From positions 15,375,446 to 15,439,445 of the forward strand of contig CM043969.1 in NCBI GenBank assembly GCA_014529385.2: a DNA stretch of 64,000 nt, written 5' to 3'. Of this stretch, positions 43,960 through 55,681 are shown in pieces (the first letter of the stretch is position 1; each line of letters starts with the position of its first letter). This DNA is from Adiantum capillus-veneris. Taxonomy: Eukaryota; Streptophyta; Polypodiopsida; Polypodiales; Pteridaceae. Position numbers and translations under genes: made by a program. The notes beneath the pieces are model-generated. The model saw only the letters and a program-made list of their open reading frames with translations. It had not been told where the DNA came from and did not search any database.

Positions 43960-44905
43960 GCAACCTTGATACTAAGCAAGAGAGAACCTGAGAGACATGA
44001 TGCCCTGTTGCTGCGTGCCCTGCTGCTATTACTTCTAGCTTGAGACGAAGAGAAGCTACATGAATGTGCTCAGTGTGCTCAGCACCCACGCAAGTACAAG
44101 CTTCTGGGACCTCTCTCACACGTACGAGATTTGGTGTTTTTTTCGAGTATTTGTTGAATCCAAAAATTTCAAAGGCGCTAACAGCTAATGACATAGTTAT
44201 TAAGTGTCTATTAAAGAAGAGCTTTCAGCCCATAAAATTGTACCACCCAGTCATGCTTCCACCCACCTGTTTAGAAGTTGGGACAATACTTTGAGGGTGA
44301 TGAATCCAATGCAACCATACCAATCACTACTAAGGGATTAACTGTGAAGGGAATCCTTGATGGTGGCGTTGGGGTCAGCATTGTGACTAAAAATTGGTGG
44401 GAAACTATGGGAAGACCTCACCTTGCAACCACAACCATAGTAGTGAAGATGGCCAATGGGTCTATTGTTAAACCTATTAGGATGCTAGAAGATCTCAAGA
44501 TCAAGGTCTTTGGACATAAAATAAGAGTTACCTTCATTGTTAAGGATTTCTCCAAGCACACTATGGCATCTGAGATGATCTTATGACGTCCTTTCATGAG
44601 GGAAGAAAATATGGTGCATGACTGGTCTAAAAACCATGTCTACCTTCAGCTCCAAGATTCTGTCATTCGAGTGGATCTTGTAACTGGTCGAGCAAATCCC
44701 CTAGGAAAAAGGTTTATAATTGATCATAGATCTGACACCACAGTTCACTCATCCCTATTGCAGTATTGTTACACATGTAAAGCGGACACTGATGTTGGGG
44801 AAGATTCTCCTTATATGGATGTACTACCTAGGATGACTGAGTCGGACAAGGTGGATTGGGTCCACCTAGCAGCAACCATAGACACCTGGGGAAACACGGG
44901 GACTA
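43960..44905 (+). repeat. Direct repeat C, with gypsy protease fragment
   Basis: Counterpart of 28160-29105, same orientation. It contains the protease segment GILDGGVGVSIVT (about 44353) with an open frame from 44278 to 44586, ended by a stop where copy B reads on (ILGRPFM). The right edge meets the gypsy LTR start TGTAACATTT at 44906, the same junction as in B. Confidence 0.85.
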
Positions 44906-45019
44906 TGTAACATTTAATGGTCTAGTAACTTGTGTGTAGTGGAATATAGCATGAACATAGTGAGCATTTCATTAGAGTAGCTTCCTAATGAAATAACAAG
45001 AGTGCTTAGGTGGAGAGAG
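44906..45019 (-). repeat. Truncated 3' LTR of gypsy element
   Basis: 114 bp matching the first 114 bp (+ strand) of the 191-bp LTR at 50153. The match stops at GGAGAGAG and pol sequence begins at once, so about 77 bp of LTR are missing. Confidence 0.8.
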
Positions 45020-46255
45020 TTTGAGGTGGCTCTCCTTTGTAAGGCTTTAATAGGATCACATGGAAAGCATTGTGTATGAGCCAGTGATTAGGAAACTTGA
45101 GTTCATAGGCCATCTCATTGATTGGCCTAAGAATCTGGAAGGGACCATAGTGCCTTTTTGCTAACTTAGCATAGTACTTTTGGTGTCCCGTAGGATTCTT
45201 GCATGTCATGTGCTTTAATCGAGCCATGGGAAATTTGAGTAAGACCCAATCATTTTCTTTAAAGGCTTGGGTTGTTTTGTGCTTGTCAGCAGAAGCAGCC
45301 TTTTTCCTTTGCTGTGACATAGAGATATAGCATCCCTAATCTTTTGAAAAGATTCTTGTAGGTCTTGGCTATACTCATCTACAGCGGAGATCTTCCAGTG
45401 TACCTTAAGTACCAAGGGACTTTTTTATCTTCCCTCAATTACCTCAAAAGGTGCTTTTCCCGTGGAAGTATGTACAGTGTTATTGTAGGCATACTCCACT
45501 AAGGGTAAGTACTTCTCCCATTGGGATCTTTGATCTACTTCTGTGACATAGGCTTTTAGTAGATCGAGAATTGTTAGGTTAGCTATTTCACTTTGGCCAT
45601 CCGTTTGCTGGTGATAGGCTAAAGAGAAGTTTAGCCTTGTTCCTGAATTATCAAAGAGACCCTTCCAAAAATTACTGGTCATTCTAGGATCTCTATCCAA
45701 CACTATGGACATTGGAAAGCCATGGTACTTGAAGATTTGTGAAATGAATAGGGTTGCCATTTGATGGGCCTTGATAGTCTTTTTGACAGGTATAAAATGA
45801 CCTTGTTTACTGAACCTGTCTACTATCATCCATATTCACGTATTCCCATGGATAGACTTAGGCAATCCAAAGATAAAATCCATGGATATGATCTCCCATG
45901 GTGAATTAGGGATTGGCAAAGGTTGAAGCAATCCAAGTTTCTTCCCTCTATCAAACTTCATCTTTTGGCATACCACACATTTAGAAACATACTCTTGTAT
46001 GTTTGATTTCATGGTAGGCCAATAGAAATATGTTTCAATCCCCTTTAGGGTAGACTAAATCCCTCTATGCCCTGCATAAGGAGGAGCATGAGATTCATAC
46101 ATTACTTTCTCACATAGTGAGCTAGTAATGCATAGTCTATTGCCATAGAGAAGATAACCATCTTGTAAAGTAAATGGTTCCTCTTTCTTCCCTAGTGCAA
46201 GGGTTGAAATCACATCTCTAAAGTTGGGAAGACTCGGGATCAATAGCAAACTCAT
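45010..46255 (-). pseudogene. Gypsy integrase
   Basis: Integrase in pieces: zinc region with HAPPYAGHRG and CVVCQ; core with D in ISMDFIFGLP, D in VLDRDPRM and E in HQQTDGQSEIAN; then the C-terminal barrel-like part (RHYGPFQILRPI, FHVILLKPY). Stops at about 46054, 45830 and 45424 and small shifts separate the pieces. The protein ends with KGEPPQTL at the truncated LTR, so any chromodomain that followed is gone. Confidence 0.85.
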
Positions 46256-47162
46256 CTATCATAGAAGATAGATCATTGTGAGTTGCTATGGAAACCGCAT
46301 TCACTCTCGTCCGTCTTGAGAGTGCATCGGCTACTTGATTATGCTTGCCAGTAATGTGAGCAATATGAAAATGAAATTGCGAAAGGAAATTTTCCCATAT
46401 CATTTGTTTGTCGGAGATCTTGGTCTGCGTCATGAAGTACTTAAGACTTTGGTGATCCGTTCGTCGAATGAAAGCAGTCCCCAATAAATAGTGCTTCCAT
46501 GAGTCTAAGGCATGTAGAACTGTGAGGAGTTCCTTTTCATATATGCCTAGAGCTTGCTCAACAGGGTCGAGCCTTCGACTTTCATAGCCTATGGTGTGCC
46601 CTTCTTGAAGCAAAACAGCTCCAAGGAAATCACCACAAGCATCACATCGGACCTCAAATGGCTTTGAGAGATCCGATAGTGTAAGCACAGGTTGAGAGAT
46701 AAGCTTTTCAAAATCATTGTTCTCCTTGGCAAACCATATGTACCTAACATTTTTCTTTGTTAGGTCATGTAATGGTCCTACTATTAGTGAGAACTTTTCT
46801 ATGAAGCATCTATAGTATGCACACGTACCTATAAAGCTTCTTAATTCATGAAGATACCTTGGTTTAGGGCATCCTTTTATTACCTCTAACTTTGATGGAT
46901 CCATTTGGATGCCATCTTGAGAGATAATGTGACCTAAATACTGAATCTCTTGTAAGAAAAATTCACTTTTCTTTTGATAAACATAAAGTTTATTCTCTCT
47001 TAGAACTTGAAATATTACTTGGAGGTGTTGCTTGTGTTCGTCTAATGAATTAGAGTAGATGATATCATCAAAGAACACTCTAGTAAAGGTTCGGTGAGGC
47101 TTGAATAGCTTCTCCATCAAGCGGTTGAATGTGGCCGGTGCATTGGTCAAGCCAAAAGGCAT
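46218..47162 (-). pseudogene. Gypsy RT palm and RNase H
   Basis: Continues RT after a TAG at about 47166: MPFGLTNAPATF, the catalytic box as FFDD (V-F-F-D-D-I-I), the QIQYLGH-type LQEIQYLGHIIS segment, then RNase H with F-E-V-R-C-D-A-C-G, YEKELL and the TDHQSL segment, ending with a HITGKHNQVADALSR motif. All key Asp residues of RT are present. It joins integrase through a shift near 46230. Confidence 0.9.
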
Positions 47163-47168
47163 GACAAT

Positions 47169-48360
47169 CTATTCATAAAGACCAAACGTAGTGCGAAATG
47201 CGGTCTTTACAATGTCTTGATCAACTATCCTTATTTGATGATAGCCACTTTTTAGGTCAATCCTACTGAAGTAGGTAGACCCTTGTAGCTTATCAAATAG
47301 TTCTTCTACCCGTGGAATGGGAAACCTATTCTTGATAGTGATCCTATGTAGTGCTCTATAGTCAACACACATATGATATATGCCGTCTTTCTTTTGCACT
47401 AGTAGCACAGGAGAACAAAATGGAGATGAGCTAGGCCTAACCATGCCCTTCTCAACTAACTCATGCACTTGCCGCATAATCTCCTCTTGTTGAGCTTGAG
47501 AAACTCTATAAGGATGTTTGTTAGGTGGTGAACTTCCTGGAAGAAGTTCAATTGCATGGTCATCATTGCCTCGTTTAGGAGGTAGCTCACAAGGGATGTT
47601 GTCAATAAAGACATTTTGAAACCCCTTGAGAAAATCGTATAACTCTAATTCCTTTTGATTGTGTATATTTTCTTTTACTAAAACATTAAGTTCATTTTGA
47701 GAATCTTTAACAAAAATCATGTACACGGAAATAGATCTCTTTATTGACTTGTTGAAAGCTTGTGTATGTACAATGGGTATAGTGTTACCCATTTCCTTAG
47801 AATCTATATACATATCTTTTTCCCTGCACTTAAAGAAGATTCTCTTTTCAGGGAATTTAACATTGGCAGCCATGCAATCAAACCATGATTCCCCTAGGGT
47901 TACATCCTCATGCATGAGAGGAGAGATAAATAAGTCCTCTTTGTCCACATAGCTTTGGACATGGAACCTCAATTTCCCGATTAAGGGAGTGACTAAAGCT
48001 TCTTGCCCCTTGAAAGCACTGTCTATGGGTAGGACATCTCCCATCTCGTAGGCTTGTATGCCTAGCTTGGTGGCCAACTCTATAGATATAAAATTGTGAG
48101 TAGAACCAGGGTCAAAGAGAATAAGAGCATCATGTTCTCTTACCTTTTCCCAACGATGGCATAGAGGAGATCCTTTGTGGTGAGTTTCCTCCTCTTGGAT
48201 TTCGACCAAGGTAGCTCTAGGAGGATCATGGTGGTTGTTCTTTTGGGGACAAGCGCGGTACGCATGCCCTTGTTTACCGCACTTGAAACACCGGTTATCC
48301 TTGCGATAACGCTCAAGCTCTTCAGGAGAGAGTTTATTTTTGCCTTTGTAAACTCCCTTC
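47169..48360 (-). pseudogene. Gypsy zinc knuckle, protease and RT fingers
   Basis: From about 48350 on the - strand: KLSPEELERYRKDN, CCHC knuckle CFKCGKQGHAYRAC, then the protease with ALILFDPGSTHNFIS (D-P-G in place of the common D-S/T-G), a GKLRFHVQS segment, and RT fingers with VEKGMVRPSSSPFCSPV, KKDG, and YFSRIDLKSGYHQIRI. A TAG follows GLYE and interrupts RT at its MPFG region. It is otherwise open over 346 codons. Confidence 0.9.
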
Positions 48361-48423
48361 TCCTTAGCTTTGTGGGAATTTCCCTTAGGAGACTTTTGGA
48401 CATTGTCCTTCCCCTTAGGCTCA

Positions 48424-49732
48424 TTGGAACCCTTGTTTTTAGGGGGCTTAGAATTCCTCTTAGCCCCTGTTTGGAAATTGATTCAAGAGGCCACCATAAA
48501 ATGATGTATTACCGCCGATATGGTGCGTGGCCTTTGGGAGTTGACATACTCCACCATTTCTTCGGTTAAGCCCGCACAAAATTGCTGTTTTTGCTCTCCA
48601 AAATCCAGCTTTTTGAAGACAGTGGCTTTGAGTTGTATGTCCCAAAACTTGTCTACATATTTGTGGATGGATTCGTAGGGAGAGAGCTTCAAGCTTTTCC
48701 ATTCGGTGAGTACTTTGTCTTTGGCATCGGTGGCCAAAAAATACTTCATAATGGAAGCTCTTAAAACTTTCCATGTTTGTGGAGCTTCACCATTGGCCCT
48801 AGGCTAGACCACCATTGTTTGGTGGAGTTTTGAAAGTGCATAGCTACATGGCGTAGCTTAGAGGACTCCGTCAAGCCCTCATCTCCGAACGCCGCATCGA
48901 ATTGTTGGATAAAGGCCAAGACTTTGTCCGTAGCACCAAAAGTGCCATCCTAGGTAAGGAAAGAGATGCTCTTCCCTCCCTCTTTGAACTTCTTGAGCTT
49001 GGAGACCTCTTCCATGCGGCATAGGATTTCCTATGGCCTCTTACTTTTTATGGTTCAAAGGTTTCACCATCACTTTCTTTGGAAGATGAAGAATTTGAGG
49101 AAGATGGAGAAGAGGGTGAACTCTTTATCGCCTTTTTCTTGCCTTGATCTTTGTTGTCTTCACCATCACTTTCATAAGAGGAAGAGGATGAAGAAGATGG
49201 AGAAGAGGGTGTCCTCTTTCTCGCCTTTTTCTTCTCTTGCTTTTTGTCATCCCTCTTTGCAGTATGGTGTGGAGAAGTGTGATGGTCTTCTCCGTTTTGG
49301 AGGCAACGGAGAGCGTTTAGCCCGTCATCTTTGTGGAGCCATCTCTACCAAGGTGGTGGGAGACTCACTTCTTTCTCATTCATTTGGTGGAGGCTCTTGA
49401 TTTCTCCTTTGAGAAGGAGATGCTTCATCAAGGAGAAAATTTTTGAGCCCTTCATAGGGATCCTCTTATTCTTCCCGAATTGGAGAGAGACTTCTTTTGG
49501 AAGTCTCGCAAGGAGGCTTCCTAGGTTCTCTTTCGTCATGGTGGGGAGCTTGGAGAATCCCATGAGCACGGAGCTGTCGTTGCACTTCACTTTGGAGGGA
49601 TGGATTGCCCATGGCTTGTTGAAGCCTAAAAACAAGATAGTTAACAAGCATCGGGGCATCATTAGTAGCTTGCTCATTAGCAAAATCAAAGTTATCAACA
49701 TTAATTTTACTATCTTTACTATTGTTAGCCAT
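48424..49732 (-). pseudogene. Gypsy gag
   Basis: Starts MANNSKDSKINVDNFDFA at 49732 with the segment down to 49466, then a Glu/Ser/Arg-rich region broken by stops, then the gag core at 48749-48483: TEWKSLKLSPYESIHKYVDKF followed by KQQFCAGLTEEMVEYV. A TGA at about 48480 separates the core from the zinc-knuckle frame, which is in the same frame. A tandem duplication of the acidic part lies at about 49050-49230. Confidence 0.8.
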
Positions 49733-50139
49733 TCTAACAACTTTTAGGTGTAAACTTTTAAGGTGTACTTTGGCACTTCAAGCCCTAGTTGGTACTCCTC
49801 TTTACCCCTTTAGAAAAAGCACTCAAGCTACTGTACTCGTGGCTCGAATACCATTAATTGCAAGGAATAGAAGAGAGGGTCGTTCAACACCAAAACAACA
49901 CCGGCTCCTGTCAAGCTTCTAATAGCTGATCAATAGTGGTTAAGCCGTAGGTAAGCCCTGTAGGACTCCACTATTAAGACCATAGCTCTTGATGGTGATG
50001 TCCCGTTAACTGCACAAAGGCAGGCGCACTGCAAGGCTGAAAAATCCCTATTCTACTTACTCACATGAAATTAATAGTACCAACCATTTATAACTAGCTT
50101 GAGGACCTCCCTTCTTGAGCAAGAAATGAGAAACCTTGT

Positions 50140-50152
50140 GCTTTGATACCAA
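50140..50152 (-). other. Primer binding site of gypsy element
   Basis: On the - strand TTGGTATCAAAGC follows the 5' LTR directly. It matches the initiator-Met tRNA complement with one change (AAAGC for AGAGC). Confidence 0.8.
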
Positions 50153-50343
50153 TGTAAAATTTAATGGTCTAGTAACTTGTGTGTAGCAGAAAATAGCATG
50201 AACATAGTGAGCATTTCATTAGAATATCTTCCTAATGAGAATAACAAGAGTGCTTGGGTGGAGAGAGCAACAAAAAGCATAACACCTAGTTAGATAGCAT
50301 GAACAATACTTCAAAAGAGAGAGACATTAAGCAATTGACAACA
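50153..50343 (-). repeat. 5' LTR of gypsy element, 191 bp
   Basis: TGTAAAATTT...TGACAACA on the + strand (TGTTGTC...TTTTACA on the - strand), the same length as the isolated LTR at 29106-29296. Confidence 0.88.
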
Positions 50344-52124
50344 GTTGAGGATTGTATTTGCATGGAGCCAGTCCCCCCTCCAAAAGGATTTGTATTATGG
50401 TTTCTCCCATCAAGAGAGACATTTTACAATACAATTCTTTGTGTTCCTTCAATACTAGCTAGTGCAATGAAGATGGAAACTTCATGCACTAAGCAAAACA
50501 CTTATCAAACACAACATCAATTCCCTCACGGTCTTAGATCCAAGACCTCACACACCTTCGAAGATGGTGAGAGCTAGCGGGGTATGAGAGTAGATTGAGA
50601 GGAAGAAAACAACAATTTAGAAATTTTGGGAAAAATGCACAAAAATGGGCCAATTCTTCTTGCCTCCATTTCTAAGAACAACTATACTCTGGTTGAGGAT
50701 ACACATCATTCTTGTCTATAATTCCTAAATGAATGCTAGCATGAGAAGGATTTTCTTTTTCATCTTGCAAGCAATTGCCATGTATACACATATCTATACA
50801 AACTACTAACCAAGTGCTATCTGCGAAGCTCTAAGTTTTATCTTGGAGCTCAATTCTTGTGGCAAATGTTACATGTAGGTGTAAAAGATGTATGGTCCTA
50901 GGGCATATGTTTGATGCTAATACTACAAGAGTGGTGCAGATCCTCTCCTTGAAAAGTACCGTGAGAGTTTGAAAGTATGCTTCTCCATAGACAGGATCAT
51001 GTCTAAAGAATTTGTGAGAGTCAAGACAATTGGTTCAGGGTGTGTGCCACCTATCTCTTATACCTATTTTTTTTGTGCAAGCAAGCATAAAGGGTCATAA
51101 TAAATTAGAAAAATATAATGGTTAGTTTTCATGACGGAATATACCTATTTTAACCAATGACCAATAGCTCCCTCATCGAAAAAATTCTTGTCAACACAAA
51201 CCAAATGGGTGGTCCAAATTGTGTTGATATTAACATAGAAAAGAGGTTGCTCAATTCTAAGAGTACTTGTAGAGATCTTGCAAGGTGACCACCTTGGAAT
51301 CTTCTCGCATATCTTTGTATCATAAGAATTAGAACCACCTCAAATAAGCGTTGAGGAGGTAAGGGGTCTAGAAGAGTGACGGCCCCCCAAATATGAGCCT
51401 ATTATATTCCTTAATTGTTTCAATTTTTATCTTATAACATGCTTGATATGTTAGCCTAATAAATGACATGGTCGTCCGCTAAAGCCTTGGAAGAGGAATC
51501 AAATCTTTGCTTCTACTAGTCCTCAAAGGCCATACTGCTTCTTACCCATTTTCCCTTCTATTTTTTCCTATGTGAACAACGCATCTTGGCATAACTAGTT
51601 TCTTGCATAAGGATTTCAACGAGGCAAAGAAGATATGCTAGCAAAATAGCAACGAGTCCTGAGATGAAAAAAAGAGCTGCATGTTTATTTTGATGCAATA
51701 CTAGTAGCTCTCTTACCTTATGTGCATCTCCAAAGTTCAAATCGACAACCTCTAAGAAAGAGTGAAGCTCGAACTTGAGGTAGAGCGAGATGAAAGCATT
51801 GCATCCATTCAAAAACATTATGCTTCTCTTGAAATGGTTAGCAAAAGGGGGTGTGCTCTCAAAGGATGTGTGCACTCACTAGGTAATCCCATGAAAAGTA
51901 TAAATGGTGTTTCCATTATTTAGCTCAGGAGTCAGGAGTCAGGACAAAAGAACCATGTGAAATTCAGTATTAAGGAAATGCACTTTAAGTTGAATTTTGA
52001 AATTGAAACTTCAGATTTGTCAGATTTTGACGATGGCTCTCCCATGTCGTCTGTAGATACCATTTATTGCCGTACGTCACCTGCTACGCTGTACTTTGTT
52101 GCTGTGACAAAACCTCAGCCATGC

Positions 52125-52334
52125 GTGATAAAGCTTGTACCTCAAAGATCTTGTGCTTCATAGTGGTGAGCCGGTAGCTGCAGACAACAACCCTCCCTGC
52201 ATTGTTGAGGTTAACATCATCCAATATGAGTGATAAAGCTTGTACCTCTGAGATCTTGTGCTTGACGATGGTGCAGACGATGGTGAGATGGTGCCTGCCC
52301 ACAACAACCTCAACTAGGTTTTCCTGCAGTGTTG
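52125..52334 (+). repeat. 105-bp tandem duplication
   Basis: GTGATAAAGCTTGTACCTC, then AGATCTTGTGCTT, then CAACAACC occur twice at a 105-bp offset (start 52125 and 52230). The two units differ by small changes. Confidence 0.8.
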
Positions 52335-52387
52335 CTAATTGAATATGCTTGTACTTCTAACCCCAACCATTCATAGCACTTGGAATA

Positions 52388-52420
52388 GGTAGCTACAGAG
52401 CGATCGTGGTGATGAGCAGA

Positions 52421-52451
<31 letters not shown>

Positions 52452-52845
52452 CAAAGAGAGGTCATAAAGCAAAGATGCTGTAAGCCTCCTACCTGTACTG
52501 CTACCTAGCATTTCTCCACGACTAACTGATGAATCGTCAAGTTTTCTAAATCTCCTTGAATTTGATGTGGTGCACATTGCTTGCTGCTTCATCCATTGAT
52601 CTGTGTTTCAACGATGCCCTTGGATCCATTATTGGTATTTTCACGAATGCCCTTTATTGGTATTGTGCACAGGGGCGTGCACCACCGACAGGGGCAAAGC
52701 TCAGCCATTCATAGCGGTTGACGATGATGAGATGATAGCTACAGAGCGACAAATGTGATGAGCGAAGGACAACATGGAGATATTAGACCGATGGTAGCTA
52801 CCGAGCGATGGTGGTGATGAGCGGCAGACAACATGGAGTTATTAG
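52388..52845 (+). repeat. Dispersed ~57-bp repeat around TAGCTACNGAGCGA
   Basis: Copies at about 52388, 52736 and 52793 share GTAGCTACAGAGCGA, then GTGATGAGCG and, for the last two, ACAACATGGAG. The last two are nearly in tandem. A GA microsatellite (52424-52450) follows the first copy. Confidence 0.65.
52424..52450. repeat. (GA)n microsatellite
   Basis: Thirteen or so uninterrupted GA units. Confidence 0.9.
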
Positions 52846-53289
52846 CAAATCCAAAATAGAAATGGAGGAGAAAGTTTTGGTAATTGGGGCACGGAGTTGA
52901 AGGGAAGGAGGATCAGGTGGTGGAAGGAGAAGTCAGTGACCTTATCATAATAAGGAGGCATTTATACTTTGAGTTGCATCTACAAGTTGGACCTCTCTCC
53001 CATGAATTGGCTAATCTATAGTTAATTTCTCCAAGGATCCAATCATGTGCACAATTTTATGCATGCTCGTGCTTGTTACTCGCCAATTGTGCCATGCAAG
53101 CACGCGCATGAGTAGTTTTGCCCATAGAGCATGTAATTTAAAATGTTTGAAAAGCTTAAAGTTTTTGTTGCTGCAAGCCATAGTTAGATTGAACCATCTG
53201 ATGTGAGTGTTGGTGGTGGGCGTTTTGTAGCTAACACAGCAATAGGCTCTAGCCTCATGCCCTTTATTAAGGTAGAGGCTTACACCTTT

Positions 53290-54150
53290 GGGTCCATTAT
53301 GTGCCTAGAGCAAGGCTAATTAAGGCTCGAACTTAAGTTGAAGCCGCTCATGCTCTTATTGGCTTTGGACAAGATGGAGGGTCAAATTATTGGTTACAAA
53401 TTTGGAGCAAAGCAATGGCTCGAACTTAAGTTCGAGCCTCATGTCCCTTACTGTTTACATATCGTCATGAGGCTCGAACTTAAGTTCAAGCCTCATGTCC
53501 CTTACATAACTAAATAAGGCAACTGCTCGAACTCAAGTTCGAGCTTCATGGCCCTTATATACCTAGAGCAAGGAATGGATCGAACTTAAGTTCGAGCCTC
53601 ATGTGCCTTACATACTTGAAATAAAACAATTGCTCAAGTTCGAGCTTCATGGCCCTTACATACCTAGAGCATGAACAAGAGATTAATTTTGAGTCTCATG
53701 TCTTTACCTATGGGTTTGGAACAAGGTAGAGGCTCGAACGCTTCACCCTCGTTATATATACCTAGAGCATAGCCCAAAGAGTTTGAACTTTAGCCTTGCC
53801 TCAGGTATTAAAAGAGACATATAAGGCTTGAACTTAAGCTCGAGCCTCATTTCCTCTATATTTATGTTTGAGCATCATGTCCTCTATGTACCTAGATCAA
53901 GGTGGAGTCTTCAACTTACCACTTTTGTACCATTTAGATGAAGGTTTATGATTTTTAAGTCCTATGTCCCTTACTACCTAGACCGAGGTAAAGGAGTTGT
54001 AGCCTTGTGTTGATTATGTATCTACAACAAGGTGGATGCTTCAATTATGCTCCTTCCATATCAATATCAAGGTGAGGGCTCAAATTTTGAGTGTGCTCAT
54101 CATGTCCTATTGGTACCTTAAACGTGGTGGTAGCTTTAGCCTAGTGCCAC
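53290..54150 (+). repeat. Minisatellite on a 20-bp palindrome
   Basis: Irregular units of about 60-90 bp around GCTCGAACTTAAGTTCGAGC, which equals its own reverse complement, followed by CTCATGTCCCTTACATAC and CTAGAGCAAGG. Well-preserved cores are near 53415, 53472, 53528, 53580 and 53635; decayed ones continue to about 54100. No open frame is conserved across units. Confidence 0.85.
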
Positions 54151-55031
54151 TTATGTACCCCCATTCAATACCTAGTGAAAGGTGGAAGGTTACACAAAGG
54201 GACATAGAATAGGGGCACATAGGGGACATGAACCTCAAGCACAATTCCTAACAAGGGGTAGAATCTTATAGTAAACATTGACCTTCTTGTCCTTTTTTAT
54301 AAAAAAAAATGAATATATTCATTTGAGAAGCATGCCCATTATATACCCAAGCATTCTCCCTATATATTAGTGAATTAGTGAGCAACGGCAAAAAGTGAGG
54401 GTTGAGCATAAGTTTAAGCCCCTACTCATTTGCTAGTGTCTCATTTTTATAAGGCATAAAGGGTCTGCATAAACACCCATTAGGTCAAGCTCAACAAAAA
54501 ACATTGCAATTATAAGTTCCTTTTTTAAAAATGGGACTTGAATAATTCCCAAAATTCCTAAATATGTTTTAGAAGGAGTATTCTTACGAGAAAGATGTAC
54601 ATCTCCTCACATAATCACTCATATTAGCATAGCTTATCTTAGTAATTAGCATGGTAGAGGAGATGAGCATGCATTGAAGCTTGGCTCTTGGTTGGATTTG
54701 CATCACAAAGACAAGAGTTGTTGGTGTAGGCCTTCCTTCTTACAAGCTTGGAGTAGGTGATAATCTTTCCATTAAAGCTTGAGAAGGAGAGAGAGTCTTC
54801 TTACTCCACACATGAGCTAGTGTGAGTGTGTAGGTGATAATGCCCTTGAAAAATCAGCCCCCTCTCTCTCTTGGTCAACTCCTCTTGCTATTTGCTCTTG
54901 CTAGCATCCTATTGGACCTCCTCAAGCTTAGCCAATGGTAATTAAGTAGCATAAGTGATAGCCTTCTAACATGTGTCCCCCTTTCCCCTTTTGTGAAAGC
55001 TTTAGGTAATTAATAAATGTAACTAAACTCT

Positions 55032-55310
55032 CACTACAAGAGGTTGTGTGCTCTTGTGACGCTGTTAGCGACGGAAATACACTGGGTTTTTATAACCCCC
55101 GGCATAGCTAAAACCGTCGCTAATAGCGTCGCTATATGCGACGCTATAGGCGTCTCTATAAGCGTCGCTATATAGAGACGCTCATAGCGACGGTCATAGT
55201 GACGGTCATAGTGACGGTTATAGCGACATTTACACAGAAGTCTATAGCGACGCTTATAGCAACGCTCCAGAGCCATAAATAGCGACGGTTATAGCGACGC
55301 CCGAGAGAAT
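55032..55310 (+). repeat. CACTA terminus and subterminal repeats
   Basis: The CACTACAAGA start is followed over about 270 bp by more than ten copies of a motif close to TAGCGACG (or its complement CGTCGCTA), in both orientations. Such motifs bind the TnpA-type protein in known CACTA elements. The base triplet before the terminus is TCT. Confidence 0.85.
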
Positions 55311-55681
55311 TTTCTTTTTGGTGACAGGGCATTGAATGCCCTGCCACCCATCAACCATATTGTACTTGATTCACTTTTTAAAAAAAGTGCAAGGGTAGAT
55401 AATAGACCCAAAATAGGCACCCACAAGATGCATTGTTTGCAAAATTGACAAGCGTAAAATTGACAATTGTACACATCATAGGCAAAATGAATTGATTGGC
55501 AAATGTAATAATGACAATTGTACAACATCATAGGCATAAAGAATTGATTGGCAAAATGAACTGCGGTGACAAATGTAATAATATACATGGTTCAAAAAGA
55601 CGTATAAAATCCGTCTCATGATACATAAGCTATGAGAAACCCTAAACTAATGCTATCTAGCTACGGCTAAACTGACGTCGT
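55311..55681. other. Spacer between terminus and TnpA-like gene
   Basis: It holds imperfect repeats of AATTGATTGGCAAA.TG and GACAATTGTACA (about 55440-55570). No coding content is seen. It is probably the 3' untranslated region of the TnpA-like gene. Confidence 0.4.

Larger units (their letters stand above)
44906..50343 (-). mobile_element. Degenerate Ty3/gypsy element, 5.4 kb
   Basis: An element on the - strand with 5' LTR at 50153-50343, primer site, gag, and pol in the order protease, RT, RNase H, integrase (the gypsy order), and a truncated 3' LTR at 44906-45019. The reading frame has several stops and shifts but all domains are still readable. The 5-bp flanks (GACTA and GTTGA) do not match. 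No chromodomain is seen after integrase; the end of pol, the purine tract and the start of the 3' LTR appear to be lost at 45019. Confidence 0.92.
50344..55031. other. Non-coding stretch with tandem repeats
   Basis: No domain is found. A - strand frame at 51558-51875 has a hydrophobic segment but no match and is not supported otherwise. The stretch is rich in short tandem repeats, listed separately. It ends at the CACTA terminus at 55032. Confidence 0.5.

Noticed and set aside
43889-44194. A - strand frame starting MSLAVSAFEIFGF, also at 28107-28394
   Set aside because: It is conserved only because repeats B and C are near-identical copies; it runs opposite to the protease fragment and matches nothing.
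51558-51875. 105-residue - strand frame with a hydrophobic segment
   Set aside because: A single short frame without homologue, splice sites or neighbours; AT-rich non-coding DNA gives such frames by chance.
53290-54150. Possible CRISPR array from regularly repeated palindromes
   Set aside because: Units vary from about 50 to 90 bp, spacers are themselves repeats, and no cas genes exist; it is a minisatellite.
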